From the NCBI RefSeq assembly GCF_029946145.1, contig NZ_JAQSDY010000032.1, positions 35,480 through 99,479 of the forward strand: 64,000 nucleotides of DNA, in the 5' to 3' direction. Shown here piece by piece: positions 53,975 to 62,542 of the stretch. Every line of letters starts with the position of its first letter. Position 1 is the first letter of the stretch. This DNA comes from Brevundimonas sp. (GTDB lineage: Bacteria; Pseudomonadota; Alphaproteobacteria; Caulobacterales; Caulobacteraceae). The position numbers and the translations under genes were made by a program. The notes below the pieces were generated by a model, which was given only the letters and a program-made list of their open reading frames with translations, had not been told where the DNA came from and made no database searches.

Positions 53975-54433
53975 TCAGAGCCGCTTGGAATAAATCAGAA
54001 ATTCCGAACGTTTCGCTACAGCGTCGTACAGAAGCATGGCTGTACGATTGGTCTCGTGAGTTTGCCAGTACACGCGGCCCGCCCCGGCCGCCTTCGCGTC
54101 CTCGTACACCCGTTCAATCAGCGCCCGGCCGACGCCCTTGCCCCGCGCCGCGTCGGCGGTGAACAGGTCCTGCATGTAGCAGGTCGGGCCAATCGCGGTG
54201 GTGCTGCGATGATACAGATAGTGGGCCAGACCCAGCAGCTCATCTCCGTGCTGGGCGACCAGGGCCTGCACAGGCTCGGCGGGATCCATGAAACGGGCCC
54301 AGGTCGTTTGCGTGACTTCCCCGGGCAGCGCGGAGACGCCCGTCCGACCGTAGAAGGCATTGTAGCCCTCCCATAGGGGCAGCCAGCGAACGTGGTCTCC
54401 GGCTTCAAGCGGGCGAATGATCAGACCGCCCAT
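53975..54433 (-). CDS. GNAT-family N-acetyltransferase
   Basis: The 152-residue single GNAT domain has LIIRPLEAGDHVRWLPLWEGYNAFYG, the acetyl-CoA pyrophosphate loop AARGKGVGRALIERVYEDAKAAGAGRVYW, and the C-terminal HETNRTAMLLYDAVAKRSEFLIYSK. Members with this pattern acetylate amines or protein N-termini, and the substrate is not predictable. ATG 54433 overlaps the stop of the previous gene (TGATG); GTG 54436 is an alternative start. It is the last gene of the leftward aroK-aroB-GNAT-GNAT operon. Confidence 0.9.
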   Translation of the reverse strand: MGGLIIRPLEAGDHVRWLPLWEGYNAFYGRTGVSALPGEVTQTTWARFMDPAEPVQALVAQHGDELLGLAHYLYHRSTTAIGPTCYMQDLFTADAARGKGVGRALIERVYEDAKAAGAGRVYWQTHETNRTAMLLYDAVAKRSEFLIYSKRL

Positions 54434-55047
54434 CACGAGCGCACCACGTCAAATGCCGCCAGCCGGGTATCCAGCCGCTCCCGCACGTCGGGCCAGTCCT
54501 CGTCCAGGATAGCGAACTGGGCGGTGTCGCGGATGCGGCCCTTCCAGGTGATCTTGTGCTTGCGCAGCAGGCCCTCGTCGCGCGCGCCCAGCTTGCGGAT
54601 GGCGGCCTGGCTGGCGGGGTTGACGGCGTCGGTGATGATCTCCACCCGCACGGCGCCCGCGTCGAAGGCGTGGCCCAGCAGCAGGCGCTTGCAGGACGGA
54701 TTGACGGGACCGCCCCGCGCATCCGGCCGGTAGAATGTCGAGCCGATCTCGCAACGCCGGTAGTCCGGCTTGATCTCATAGAGGCTGGTCGTACCGATGA
54801 CAGCGCCGTCGGAGGCGCGGCGGACGGCCCAGGCGATCCGGGTCCCCTGCTCCATCGTGGCGAGCGCCGAGCGCCACCAGCCGTCGAAATGCGGACCGTA
54901 GGCGGCGCCCACCATGATGTCCCAGGACGGGGCGTCGCAGTCCAGCGCCGCGCGGACTTCGGCCTCCAGGGCCGGCGTAAACGGATCAAGCCGGACGAGC
55001 CGGTTTTCGAGCGGAACAACCGCCAGCGTCATGCGGGCCATGCTCAC
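54433..55047 (-). CDS. RimJ/RimL-type GNAT acetyltransferase
   Basis: The 204-residue protein has the RimJ/RimL layout: [22 protein letters not shown], a [20 protein letters not shown] strand pair, [33 protein letters not shown], and INxAS-like [24 protein letters not shown] near the C-terminus. It may acetylate a protein N-terminus or a small molecule. GTG 55047 overlaps the aroB stop (GTGA); ATG 55041 would remove two residues. Coupling to aroB is probably organisational only. Confidence 0.9.
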   Translation of the reverse strand: MSMARMTLAVVPLENRLVRLDPFTPALEAEVRAALDCDAPSWDIMVGAAYGPHFDGWWRSALATMEQGTRIAWAVRRASDGAVIGTTSLYEIKPDYRRCEIGSTFYRPDARGGPVNPSCKRLLLGHAFDAGAVRVEIITDAVNPASQAAIRKLGARDEGLLRKHKITWKGRIRDTAQFAILDEDWPDVRERLDTRLAAFDVVRS

Positions 55048-56150
55048 GCGGCGCCCTCTGCCTTCAGGAAAGCGGTCACGACGGGCCGGTCGACGGCCCT
55101 GTCGACAAAGGCGTCACCGATGGCGCGGGCGAGGATCAGCGTCAGCCGTCCGCCCTCGGCCTTCTTGTCCCCGGCCATGCGGGCCAGCAGGCGGTCGGCG
55201 CTGAAGGCGCCGGCGTGCTCCAGCCGCGTGGGCAGGCCGGCGGCGGCGATGACGGTCTCGACCCGCTCCGCCTCGGCGGCGGCGCACAGGCCCCGGGCGG
55301 CGGAGAAGCGGAAGGCCAGGGCACAACCGAGAGCAACCGCCTCACCGTGGGTCAGGGCGTCCTCGTCAAAGCCCAGTTCGGCCTCAATGGCGTGGCCGAA
55401 GGTGTGGCCGAGGTTCAGCAGGGCGCGGCGGCCCGCTTCCTTCTCGTCCTCGCCGACGATGGCGCTCTTGATCTCGACCGAATGGACGACCGCGCGGGTC
55501 AGGGCGGCAGGATCGCCCTTGGCGCCGACGGCCCCGTCGCCCGCCAGCCAGTCGAAGAAAGCGGTGTCGCAGATCAGGCCGTGCTTCAACACCTCGGCCC
55601 AGCCAGAGCGCAGCTGGCGCTCCGGCAAGGTGGCCAGCAGGTCGATGTCGACCACCACCATGCGGGGCTGGTGAAAGGCGCCGACCAGGTTCTTGCCGCG
55701 CGGGGTGTCGATGGCCGTCTTGCCGCCGACCGAGGAATCGACCTGGGCCAGCAGCGTCGTCGGCACCTGGACGACGTCGATGCCGCGCATGTAGAGGGCC
55801 GCCGCCAGTCCGGCCAGATCGCCCACCACGCCACCGCCCAGGGCGATGATCAGGTCGCGCCGGTCCAGCCCGAAGGCGAGCAACCGGTCGATCACCCGCT
55901 CCAGCTCGGCGAACGACTTGGAGTTCTCGCCTGGCGGTATGGTCAGCAGCCGACCCCGAACCCCCGCGGCCTGCAAGGACGCCAGGGCGGCGGGGCCGTG
56001 CAGCCCCGCTACCGTCTCGTCGGTGATGATCACGGTGCGGCCCCGGACCAGCGGCGCGACGCGGACGCCCAGTTCGGCCAGCAGGCCGCGACCGATGACC
56101 ACGTCATAGGGTTCGAAACGCGCGCCGCGGACCGACAGGGTCGTGGTCAT
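55044..56150 (-). CDS. aroB: 3-dehydroquinate synthase
   Basis: The 368-residue NAD/zinc enzyme carries out the second step of the shikimate pathway. It has [92 protein letters not shown] and [13 protein letters not shown] (zinc histidines). All catalytic blocks are intact. It overlaps aroK upstream (ATGA) and a GNAT gene downstream (GTGA). Confidence 0.97.
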   Translation of the reverse strand: MTTTLSVRGARFEPYDVVIGRGLLAELGVRVAPLVRGRTVIITDETVAGLHGPAALASLQAAGVRGRLLTIPPGENSKSFAELERVIDRLLAFGLDRRDLIIALGGGVVGDLAGLAAALYMRGIDVVQVPTTLLAQVDSSVGGKTAIDTPRGKNLVGAFHQPRMVVVDIDLLATLPERQLRSGWAEVLKHGLICDTAFFDWLAGDGAVGAKGDPAALTRAVVHSVEIKSAIVGEDEKEAGRRALLNLGHTFGHAIEAELGFDEDALTHGEAVALGCALAFRFSAARGLCAAAEAERVETVIAAAGLPTRLEHAGAFSADRLLARMAGDKKAEGGRLTLILARAIGDAFVDRAVDRPVVTAFLKAEGAA

Positions 56151-56749
56151 GCCGCGGTCTCCGCCCAGTAAGCGTCCAGCGCCCGCACGATCGCTTCAAC
56201 CGCCTCGGCGTGGGCCCCGGTGGCGACGTCGACCGTGACGTCGGCCAGGCCGTAGAACGGATAGCGGACCTCGGCCATGGCGGTCAGGGCCTGCAGCGGA
56301 TCCCGGCCACGCAGCAGGGGGCGGGTGTCGCGGCGCTGCACCCGTTCGGCGACGGTCTTCAGGTCGGCGCGCATCCAGACGGTGACGGCCCGCGCCTTGA
56401 GCGCGGCGCGGGTGTCCTCGTTCAGGATCGCCCCGCCGCCGGTCGCCAGCACCATGCGTGGGCCCTCAAGGAGCCGCTTCATCACGCGGGCCTCCCCGGC
56501 GCGAAACTCGGCCTCTCCCAGGCTGGCGAAGATGTCCGACACGGTCATGCCAGCCGCGGCTTCGATCTCCACATCCCCGTCGGCGAACGGCAGACCGAGG
56601 CGTTTGGCCAGACGCCGTCCGACGGTCGATTTGCCCACGCCCATCAGCCCGACCAGGGCTATGGTGCGTTCATGGACGGGAATCGTCAGGGCATGGCTCA
56701 CGCGCGGCCTCGCGGGCGGCTGGACGACGGACGGGGCGCGGACAGGCAC
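56147..56749 (-). CDS. aroK: Shikimate kinase
   Basis: The 200-residue kinase phosphorylates shikimate. It has the P-loop [38 protein letters not shown] (shikimate-binding Asp), [24 protein letters not shown] and RDTRPLLRG in the lid. About 25 residues precede the core; the GTG at 56749 is the frame start and an internal GTG (MSHALTIPV) is possible. It is divergent from xerD, with only about 56 bases between starts. Confidence 0.95.
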   Translation of the reverse strand: MPVRAPSVVQPPARPRVSHALTIPVHERTIALVGLMGVGKSTVGRRLAKRLGLPFADGDVEIEAAAGMTVSDIFASLGEAEFRAGEARVMKRLLEGPRMVLATGGGAILNEDTRAALKARAVTVWMRADLKTVAERVQRRDTRPLLRGRDPLQALTAMAEVRYPFYGLADVTVDVATGAHAEAVEAIVRALDAYWAETAA

Positions 56750-56805
56750 GGCATGACAACCTCATCCTCTACACCAAGCGCCGCCGTCGGGAAGCGCCAC
56801 GACGC

Positions 56806-57705
56806 ATGAGCACGCCGCAGATCGAAGCCTTTCTGGAGATGATGGCCGTCGAGCGGGACGCCTCGCCCCATACCCTGTCGGCCTATGGCCGCGACCTGGC
56901 CGACGCCGAGGGGAGCGTCGATGGCGGGCTGATGCGCGGGGACGAGGCGGGGCTGGAAGCCTGGTACGCCGGGCTCGCGCTACAGGGCCTGTCGCCGGCG
57001 ACGCAGGCGCGGCGACGGTCGGCCGTGCGACAGTTCTACCGGTTCGCCCTGGGGGAAGGCTGGCGCGCCGACGACCCCTCGCGGCGGCTGGACGCTCCGA
57101 AACAGGGCCGCAGTTTGCCGCGGACCCTGTCGGGCGAGGAAATCGGGCGACTGCTGACCGCCGCGTCCGCTCATGACGGCGCCGCGGGCCTGCGAATGGT
57201 GGCGCTGGTGGAGCTGGCCTATGCGTCCGGGCTTCGAGTGTCCGAACTGCTGGGCCTGCGGCTGGAGGCGGTGCGCCGCGACCCGGCGTGGCTGATCGTC
57301 CGCGGCAAGGGCGGCAAGGAGCGGCTGGCGCCGCTCAACGCGCCGGCGCGGGAGGCGCTCAAGGCCTGGCTGGTCGCACGGGACGCCGCCCGGCCGGAAA
57401 AGACGCCGGACAGTCCGTGGTTGTTCCCGTCGTCGGCGGCCAGGGGTCACCTGACCCCCCGCCGCTTCGCCCAACTTCTGGATCAGGCAGCCGTGGACGC
57501 GGGGATCGACCCTGCCCGGGTCAGCCCGCATGTCCTGCGCCACGCCTTCGCCACCCATCTGCTGGACGGCGGAGCCGACCTGCGGGTGGTGCAGACCCTG
57601 CTGGGCCATGCCGACATCGCCACGACCCAGATCTACACTCACGTCGCCACCGACCGGCTGGCGCAGGTGGTCAAAAGCAAACACCCTCTTGCGCGGGATG
57701 ACTGA
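56806..57705 (+). CDS. xerD: Tyrosine recombinase XerD (XerC/XerD family)
   Basis: The 299-residue protein has an N-terminal SAM-like core-binding domain (IEAFLEMMAVERDASPHTLSAYGRDLAD) and the catalytic domain with R in ASGLRVSELLGL, K in RGKGGKERLAPL, HxxR in PHVLRHAFATHLL, H in LLGHADIATTQIYTHV and the tyrosine nucleophile in that last block. It resolves chromosome dimers at dif. The choice of XerD over XerC rests on the neighbouring accA and divergent aroK-aroB, the usual alphaproteobacterial order for xerD. Confidence 0.9.
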   Translation: MSTPQIEAFLEMMAVERDASPHTLSAYGRDLADAEGSVDGGLMRGDEAGLEAWYAGLALQGLSPATQARRRSAVRQFYRFALGEGWRADDPSRRLDAPKQGRSLPRTLSGEEIGRLLTAASAHDGAAGLRMVALVELAYASGLRVSELLGLRLEAVRRDPAWLIVRGKGGKERLAPLNAPAREALKAWLVARDAARPEKTPDSPWLFPSSAARGHLTPRRFAQLLDQAAVDAGIDPARVSPHVLRHAFATHLLDGGADLRVVQTLLGHADIATTQIYTHVATDRLAQVVKSKHPLARDD

Positions 57706-57788
57706 ACCGTAGCTTGCTCCCCGGCGTTGACCTGACTAGGTTCCGCCGCCTTCCGATGCGCCACGGGCGCGCCTGTTCCGGACGCCTT

Positions 57789-58739
57789 ATGGCCGTGCAC
57801 TACCTCGAGTTCGAAAAACCGATCGCCGATCTGGAGGCGAAGATCGAGGAGCTGAATCTGCTCTCCTCGACCTCCGGCTCGTTCGACGCCGAGGTGGAAG
57901 GTCTGCGCCAGAAGGCCGAGCAGCTGCGCAAGAAGACCTATGCCAGCCTCGATCCGTGGATGAAGACCCAGGTCGCGCGGCACCCCCAACGGCCGCATTT
58001 CGTCGATTACGTCGAGGGCCTGTTCACAGACTTCGTCGAGCTGAAGGGCGACCGTCAGTTCGGGGATGATCAGGCCATCCTGGGCGGCCTCGCCCGCTTC
58101 CGGGGCGAGCCCGTCGTGCTGATGGGCCATGAGAAGGGCTATGACACCCAGACGCGGGTGGTCCACAATTTCGGCATGGCCCGGCCCGAGGGCTATCGCA
58201 AGGCGGTGCGGCTTATGGATCTGGCCGAACAGTATGGTCTGCCCGTCCTGACATTCGTCGACACGGCCGGCGCCTATCCCGGCCTGGGCGCCGAGGAGCG
58301 CGGCCAGGCCGAGGCCATCGCCCGTTCGACCGAACGTTGTCTGACGCTTGGCGTCCCCTCGATCGCGACCATCACCGGCGAGGGCGGCTCGGGCGGGGCC
58401 ATCGCCATCGCCGCGGCGGGCCGCGTGCTGATGCTGGAGCATTCGATCTATTCGGTGATCTCGCCGGAAGGCGCGGCGGGCATCCTGTGGCGCGACGGCG
58501 CCCGCGCCCGCGACGCGGCCATGGCCATGAAGATCACGGCCCCCGACCTGCTCGAGCTCAAGATCGTCGACCGGATCATTCCCGAGCCGATCGGCGGGGC
58601 CCATGCCGACCGCGAAGCGGCGATCGCGACGGTGGGCGACGTGCTGGCGGAGGAGCTGAAAGCCCTGTCCGGAATGACCCCCGAGCAGCTGCGCAAGGCG
58701 CGCGCGGACCGCTTTTACGCGATCGGTCGCGCAAGCTGA
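57789..58739 (+). CDS. accA: Acetyl-CoA carboxylase carboxyltransferase, alpha subunit
   Basis: The 316-residue subunit makes malonyl-CoA for fatty acid synthesis. It has YLEFEKPIADLEAKIEEL at the N-terminus, RPHFVDYVEGLFTDFVELKGDRQFGDDQAI, FVDTAGAYPGLGAEERGQAEAIA, ITGEGGSGGAIAI and YSVISPEGAAGILWRD. ATG 57789 gives the normal length; the ORF-track extension of 25 residues lacks family similarity. It lies 83 bases after xerD. Confidence 0.96.
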   Translation: MAVHYLEFEKPIADLEAKIEELNLLSSTSGSFDAEVEGLRQKAEQLRKKTYASLDPWMKTQVARHPQRPHFVDYVEGLFTDFVELKGDRQFGDDQAILGGLARFRGEPVVLMGHEKGYDTQTRVVHNFGMARPEGYRKAVRLMDLAEQYGLPVLTFVDTAGAYPGLGAEERGQAEAIARSTERCLTLGVPSIATITGEGGSGGAIAIAAAGRVLMLEHSIYSVISPEGAAGILWRDGARARDAAMAMKITAPDLLELKIVDRIIPEPIGGAHADREAAIATVGDVLAEELKALSGMTPEQLRKARADRFYAIGRAS

Positions 58740-58812
58740 CGTTAACCACTCCTTCTACTCTGGCGTGCCATTCGACACGGTGGCGGGCGATTAGTACCGG
58801 GTCGCCAGTGGG

Positions 58813-59397
58813 ATGGTCACTATGGGCAGTGTCGGCGAGTCCCTTCGCGAAAGCGCGGTCATCAACCTGACCTCCGCCACGACGATGGTGGTCGATGATT
58901 CCCCGTTCGGGCTCGACCTGACGTGTCAGGCCCTCCGGGGCTTCGGCATCCGGACCAGCTACACCTGCCAAAGCGCCGCGGAGGCCATGGAGATCCTGGC
59001 CGACCAGCCCATCGACCTTCTGGTTGTGGATTGCGAAATGCCCAGCGTCGACGGTTACGAGCTGGTCCGCTGGCTGCGCCGCTCGGCCCAGACGAACGCC
59101 ATGGCGCCCGTCATCATGACCGCCGCCCACATGCGCCGCTCCAAGATCGCGGAAGCGCGAGATTGCGGCGCGAACTTCGTGGTCACAAAGCCGTTCAGCG
59201 CCTCGACCCTGCTTGAACGAATCGTCTGGGTGGCCCGTGATGTGCGTCCGTTCCTGGAGGTCGGAGACTATTTCGGCCCGGATCGCCGCTTCCGCGAAGG
59301 GCCCCCGCCCACAGAGGAACGGCGCGCCGCCGTTATCCGCAAGGCGGCTTTTGATGCAGAACAGGCCTCGCGGGCGGCCGCAAAAGACGACGCATAA
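58813..59397 (+). CDS. Single-domain response regulator with a C-terminal tail
   Basis: The 194-residue protein has a receiver domain at about residues 22-140: the acidic pair in MVVDDSPFG, phospho-acceptor Asp in LLVVDCEMPSVDGYEL, Thr in VIMTAAH and Lys in VVTKPFSAS. No output domain follows. The ~50-residue tail DYFGPDRRFREGPPPTEERRAAVI is basic, and the FGPDRR motif recurs in alphaproteobacterial CheY-like regulators. The start could be ATG 58813 or 58822. The next gene starts on the base after its TAA, so the two are coupled. Confidence 0.88.
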   Translation: MVTMGSVGESLRESAVINLTSATTMVVDDSPFGLDLTCQALRGFGIRTSYTCQSAAEAMEILADQPIDLLVVDCEMPSVDGYELVRWLRRSAQTNAMAPVIMTAAHMRRSKIAEARDCGANFVVTKPFSASTLLERIVWVARDVRPFLEVGDYFGPDRRFREGPPPTEERRAAVIRKAAFDAEQASRAAAKDDA

Positions 59398-59871
59398 ATG
59401 GCAGTCATTACCCACGCCCGGACCCGGTCCAAACTCTCGAAAATGATCGACTCGCCCGGCGGCGTCAGTGTCGGCGTGGCCCTGGCCCAGGCTCGCGCCA
59501 ACATCGAATCGAAACGGGCCGAGGCGATGGCGGTCGTGGAGGTTCAGATCGCCGCCCTCGAAGCGGTGGTCCCACCCGCCAACCTCGAGGAACAGGGCTT
59601 TCGGCTGAACGAGGCCTATCGCGCGGCCAACGCCGTGATCGACGCGGCCAGTCCGTTCGAGCTGCTGGACCTGTGCAACGCCGCCAGCGGCCTGTGCGAC
59701 CTGATCGACGGCGCTCCGGCCAACCAGACCTTCGACTGGCGCATCGTCACCGTTCATGCCCGCTCGCTGCGCCTGCTGCAGACCCTGCCGGTAGAGGAAG
59801 CGGCGGCCCGGGCGACGGTCCTCGACAGCCTGAAGCTGGTGGCGGACCGAAAGCTGCCGCCCAAGGCCTGA
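59398..59871 (+). CDS. Conserved hypothetical protein coupled to the response regulator
   Basis: The 157-residue, mostly helical protein has no signal or membrane segment. It contains VGVALAQARANIESKRAEAMAVVEVQIAALEAVV (long amphipathic helix), FELLDLCNAASGLCDLIDG and FDWRIVTVHARSLRLLQTL. I do not recognise a family. It abuts the response regulator with no spacer, so it may be a partner or phosphotransfer-type helical protein in the same signalling route; H in VTVHARSL is the most obvious histidine. It converges on the ABC exporter with a 4-base gap. Confidence 0.8.
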   Translation: MAVITHARTRSKLSKMIDSPGGVSVGVALAQARANIESKRAEAMAVVEVQIAALEAVVPPANLEEQGFRLNEAYRAANAVIDAASPFELLDLCNAASGLCDLIDGAPANQTFDWRIVTVHARSLRLLQTLPVEEAAARATVLDSLKLVADRKLPPKA

Positions 59872-59882
59872 CACCTCAGGCC
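59865..59882. terminator. Short hairpin containing both converging stop codons
   Basis: GGCCTGA-CACC-TCAGGCC is a perfect 7-base stem. The left arm contains the TGA of the hypothetical gene and the right arm the TGA of the ABC gene on the other strand. It has no T-run, so a terminator role is possible but weak. Confidence 0.4.
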
Positions 59883-61768
59883 GGGGAACGGTCGGTCTTC
59901 GCGCCGCGGGTCTGTTTGCGCCACAGCGCCGCATATTCCCCGCCCTGACGCGCGACCAGTTCGTGATGCGCGCCGCGTTCGACGATGCGGCCGGCCTTGA
60001 GGACCAGGATCTGATCGGCGTCGGCGATGGTCGACAGGCGATGGGCCACGACCAGGGTGGTGCGGCCGGTCCGGGCCCGGCGAAGCGTCTTCTGGATGGC
60101 GGCCTCGGTGCGGCTGTCGAGCGCGCTGGTCGCCTCGTCGAGGATCAGGACGCACGGATCGGCCAGCAGGGCGCGGGCGATGCCGACACGCTGGCGTTCG
60201 CCGCCGGACAGTTTCAGGCCGCGCTCGCCGACCTTGGTGTCCATGCCATCCGGCAGTTCACGGATGAAGTTCGACAGCTCGGCCGCCTCGGCCGCCGCCC
60301 AGATGGCGGCTTCGTCAGCGTCGGGCCGGGCGAAGCCGATGTTGGTGCGGATGGTGTCGTTGAACAGGGCCACGTCCTGCGGGACCAGGGCGACGGCGGC
60401 GCGCAGGGATTCCTGCGTCGCCTGTCGCGCGTCCAGACCGTCAATCAGCACCCGCCCTTCCTGGGGATCAAGCAGGCGCAGGGCCAATTTGACGATTGTC
60501 GACTTGCCCGAGCCGGAGGGGCCGACCAGCGCCGTCGTGGTGCCAGGGGGCGCGAGGAAGCTGACGTCCTCCAGCCCGTTGGCGCGGGCGTCATGGCGGA
60601 AGCCGACGTGTTCGAAGGCCAGGGAGGCGCCCTTGGCGTCCACGGGACGCGGCAGGGGGATGGCGTCGGCGGCGTCGGCGACCTGGGGCGTCTGTCGCGT
60701 CACCTTCAGCATCTCCTCCATGTCGATGAAGGATTGGCGGACTTCCCGATAGGCGAAACCGAGGATGTTCAGCGGCGCATAGAGGGAGATCATGATCAGC
60801 ACCGCGGCCGTAACGTCGCCCGGCCCCATCCGGCCCGCCGCGGCCTCGAAGCCCGCCATCACGGCCATGATCCCGAGGCCGACGTTCATGATCACCGCCT
60901 GCATCACGTTCAGCAGGGCCAGGGAGCTGTTCGCCTTCAACGCGGCGCGCGTGTAGTCGCCCAGGGCGTTGTCATAGGTGCGCGCGGCCCGGGCCTCGGC
61001 TCCGAATGACTTGACGGTTTCGTAGTTCAACAGGGCGTCGACCGAGACGCCGGCGGCCTCGGTGTCGGCAGCGTTCATCTCGCGGCGGTGCTCCAGCCGC
61101 CAGTTGGAGAGGGCGAAGGTCGAGGCGGCGTAGACGGCGACCACGCCCACGGCCACGGCGCCGAAACGCCAGTCGTATTTGCCCGCCAGCACGCCCGCCG
61201 CCAGCACCAGCTCGACCCCGGTGGGGACCAGGTTGAAGGCCAGGATGCGCATCAGGAAATCGACCGAGCGCGCGCCCCGGTCCATGGTCCGCGACAACGA
61301 CCCCGAGCGCTTGGTCTGGTGGAAGTCCAGCGACAGGCTGAGCGCGTGGGCGAAGGTCTCGGTGGCGGCGGTGCGCTGGGCCGCCGAACGGACAGGGGCG
61401 AAGACGACGTCGGCGGCGTTGGGGGCTATGGCCGACAGCAGGCGCACGAAGGCCCAGCCGAGGGCGAAGGCGGCGAAGCCCATGCCGAAGGCGACGCCCG
61501 CCCCCTGCCCCGCCGCCAGGTGGTTCACCGCGGCGCCCAGCACCAGCGGAGCGAGGACGCCCAGCGCCTTGCCGCCCAAGGTCATGGCGATGGCCGCGAT
61601 CAGGCGGAGGCGAAGCTGCGGCGCATTGGAGCGGCCAACCAGCCGGACCAGATCGCCCAGCGCCTGCCAGGTCGGGGCCCCGTCCTTCGCGGGCGGAGGC
61701 GCCCCGGCCTGCGCCGCCTTCGCCACTGAATCGCCTCGCCGTCCGGACCGTTCACCGCGCATCGCCAT
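59876..61768 (-). CDS. ABC exporter, ATP-binding/permease (Atm1/HMT1-like)
   Basis: The 630-residue half-transporter has six membrane helices (about 55-330) including FHQTKRSGSLSRTMDRGARSVDFLMR and LLNYETVKSFGAEARAARTYD. These two segments are diagnostic of the Atm1/ABCB7/HMT1 group that exports glutathione-linked sulphur or metal conjugates. The ATPase domain has ALVGPSGSGKSTIVKL, LSGGERQRVGIARALL and VLILDEATSALDSRTEA. ATG 61768 is preferred, and ATG 61816 is possible. The frame stays open upstream into the duplicated element at 61901-62300, so the annotated start may be mis-extended in other genomes. Confidence 0.92.
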   Translation of the reverse strand: MAMRGERSGRRGDSVAKAAQAGAPPPAKDGAPTWQALGDLVRLVGRSNAPQLRLRLIAAIAMTLGGKALGVLAPLVLGAAVNHLAAGQGAGVAFGMGFAAFALGWAFVRLLSAIAPNAADVVFAPVRSAAQRTAATETFAHALSLSLDFHQTKRSGSLSRTMDRGARSVDFLMRILAFNLVPTGVELVLAAGVLAGKYDWRFGAVAVGVVAVYAASTFALSNWRLEHRREMNAADTEAAGVSVDALLNYETVKSFGAEARAARTYDNALGDYTRAALKANSSLALLNVMQAVIMNVGLGIMAVMAGFEAAAGRMGPGDVTAAVLIMISLYAPLNILGFAYREVRQSFIDMEEMLKVTRQTPQVADAADAIPLPRPVDAKGASLAFEHVGFRHDARANGLEDVSFLAPPGTTTALVGPSGSGKSTIVKLALRLLDPQEGRVLIDGLDARQATQESLRAAVALVPQDVALFNDTIRTNIGFARPDADEAAIWAAAEAAELSNFIRELPDGMDTKVGERGLKLSGGERQRVGIARALLADPCVLILDEATSALDSRTEAAIQKTLRRARTGRTTLVVAHRLSTIADADQILVLKAGRIVERGAHHELVARQGGEYAALWRKQTRGAKTDRSPA

Positions 61769-61900
61769 GGACGGAGATATGGACCGCGCCGCACGCCGCG
61801 CAAAGGGCGCAGGCATCGGGGGGCCGATCGGATCGGGATCAGACGGCACGCGGGAGCCTCCGTGTGGACATGGGTGATCGCCGCTTCCGGAGAAGCGGTT

Positions 61901-62300
61901 GCGGGAGGCGTGCGGAGCGCCGGGCTTTCGCCCGGAAAAGAGAGTTGAGTAGTACCGTTTCGACGAAAGACAGACGCTCCGCGCGGAGATTGGTCGGAAG
62001 CTTGCGTCGGGTGGCGGTTTTATCGCCTTACCGCAGCGCCTCCGGCGGGCGGGCCGTGCTTGCGACACGGTCCCCGGACCGGACGAGTATCCCCCTCGTC
62101 CCTGACGTCCGTTTGGTTATCAGACCCCGGGCGTCGCTCGTCCTGCTCCCGGATCAAGTCCGGGATGACGAAGACGAACCGGAACCGGGCCCCCGCTTCT
62201 CCACATCCCGCCGCCAAAGATCGCAAGGCCTTTGCGCCTCCCCCGCGACGGGACGGGGAAGAGTCTCGCACGGGCTGTTCCTGCGGCTGCGAAATGACGC
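61901..62300 (-). repeat. ~400-bp duplicated element, copy B (upstream of the ABC exporter)
   Basis: This is the reverse complement of 47945-48340. On the minus strand it begins GCGTCATTTCGCAGCC and ends GCCTCCCGC, 132 bases before the ABC exporter ATG. Copy A is placed similarly and in the same relative direction before mutL. Differences from copy A cluster at both ends, including a 3-base insertion (TACTACTCAACTC against TATTCAACC) that keeps the small MSQARPARRRR frame open. No gene other than this doubtful frame is seen in 61769-62542. Confidence 0.85.
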
Positions 62301-62387
62301 TGGTTGGTCGGATTAGGGAAGCGGGGTCAGCGGGTTAGCGATTCAAACCTGTATGGCTGGCGGCGGACTGTGCGCATGAAATCACCG

Positions 62388-62509
62388 TGCATCCCCGCGG
62401 AGGCGGGGACCCAGGCTTTGGCATCACCGCCGGTGTCGGACTTAGGGTCGGTTCATTCAGACAGGGTCGTCGCAGCTCAAACCTGGATCCCCGCCTCCGC
62501 GGGGATGCA
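62388..62509. repeat. Intergenic inverted repeat
   Basis: TGCATCCCCGCGGAGGCGGG...CCAGGCTTTG (62388-62420) is mirrored by CAAACCTGGATCC...CGCGGGGATGCA (62478-62509) with two differences. About 57 bases separate the arms. It lies just downstream of the final acyl-CoA dehydrogenase gene and may mark its transcript end. Confidence 0.75.
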
Positions 62510-62542
62510 CGGCGGGGGGCCTTCCCGTCGTCACCCCTCGCG

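Noticed and set aside
56806-57705. A phage or integron integrase marking a mobile element
   Set aside because: Size, motifs and the accA/aroK neighbours are those of the core recombinase XerD.
61769-62068. Extending the ABC exporter to the GTG at 62068 (730 residues)
   Set aside because: The extra N-terminus is encoded by the duplicated element and also occurs upstream of mutL in a different frame, so it is not part of the transporter.
62388-62509. Terminal inverted repeats of an insertion sequence
   Set aside because: The arms enclose only about 57 bases and no transposase frame; it fits an intergenic palindromic repeat.
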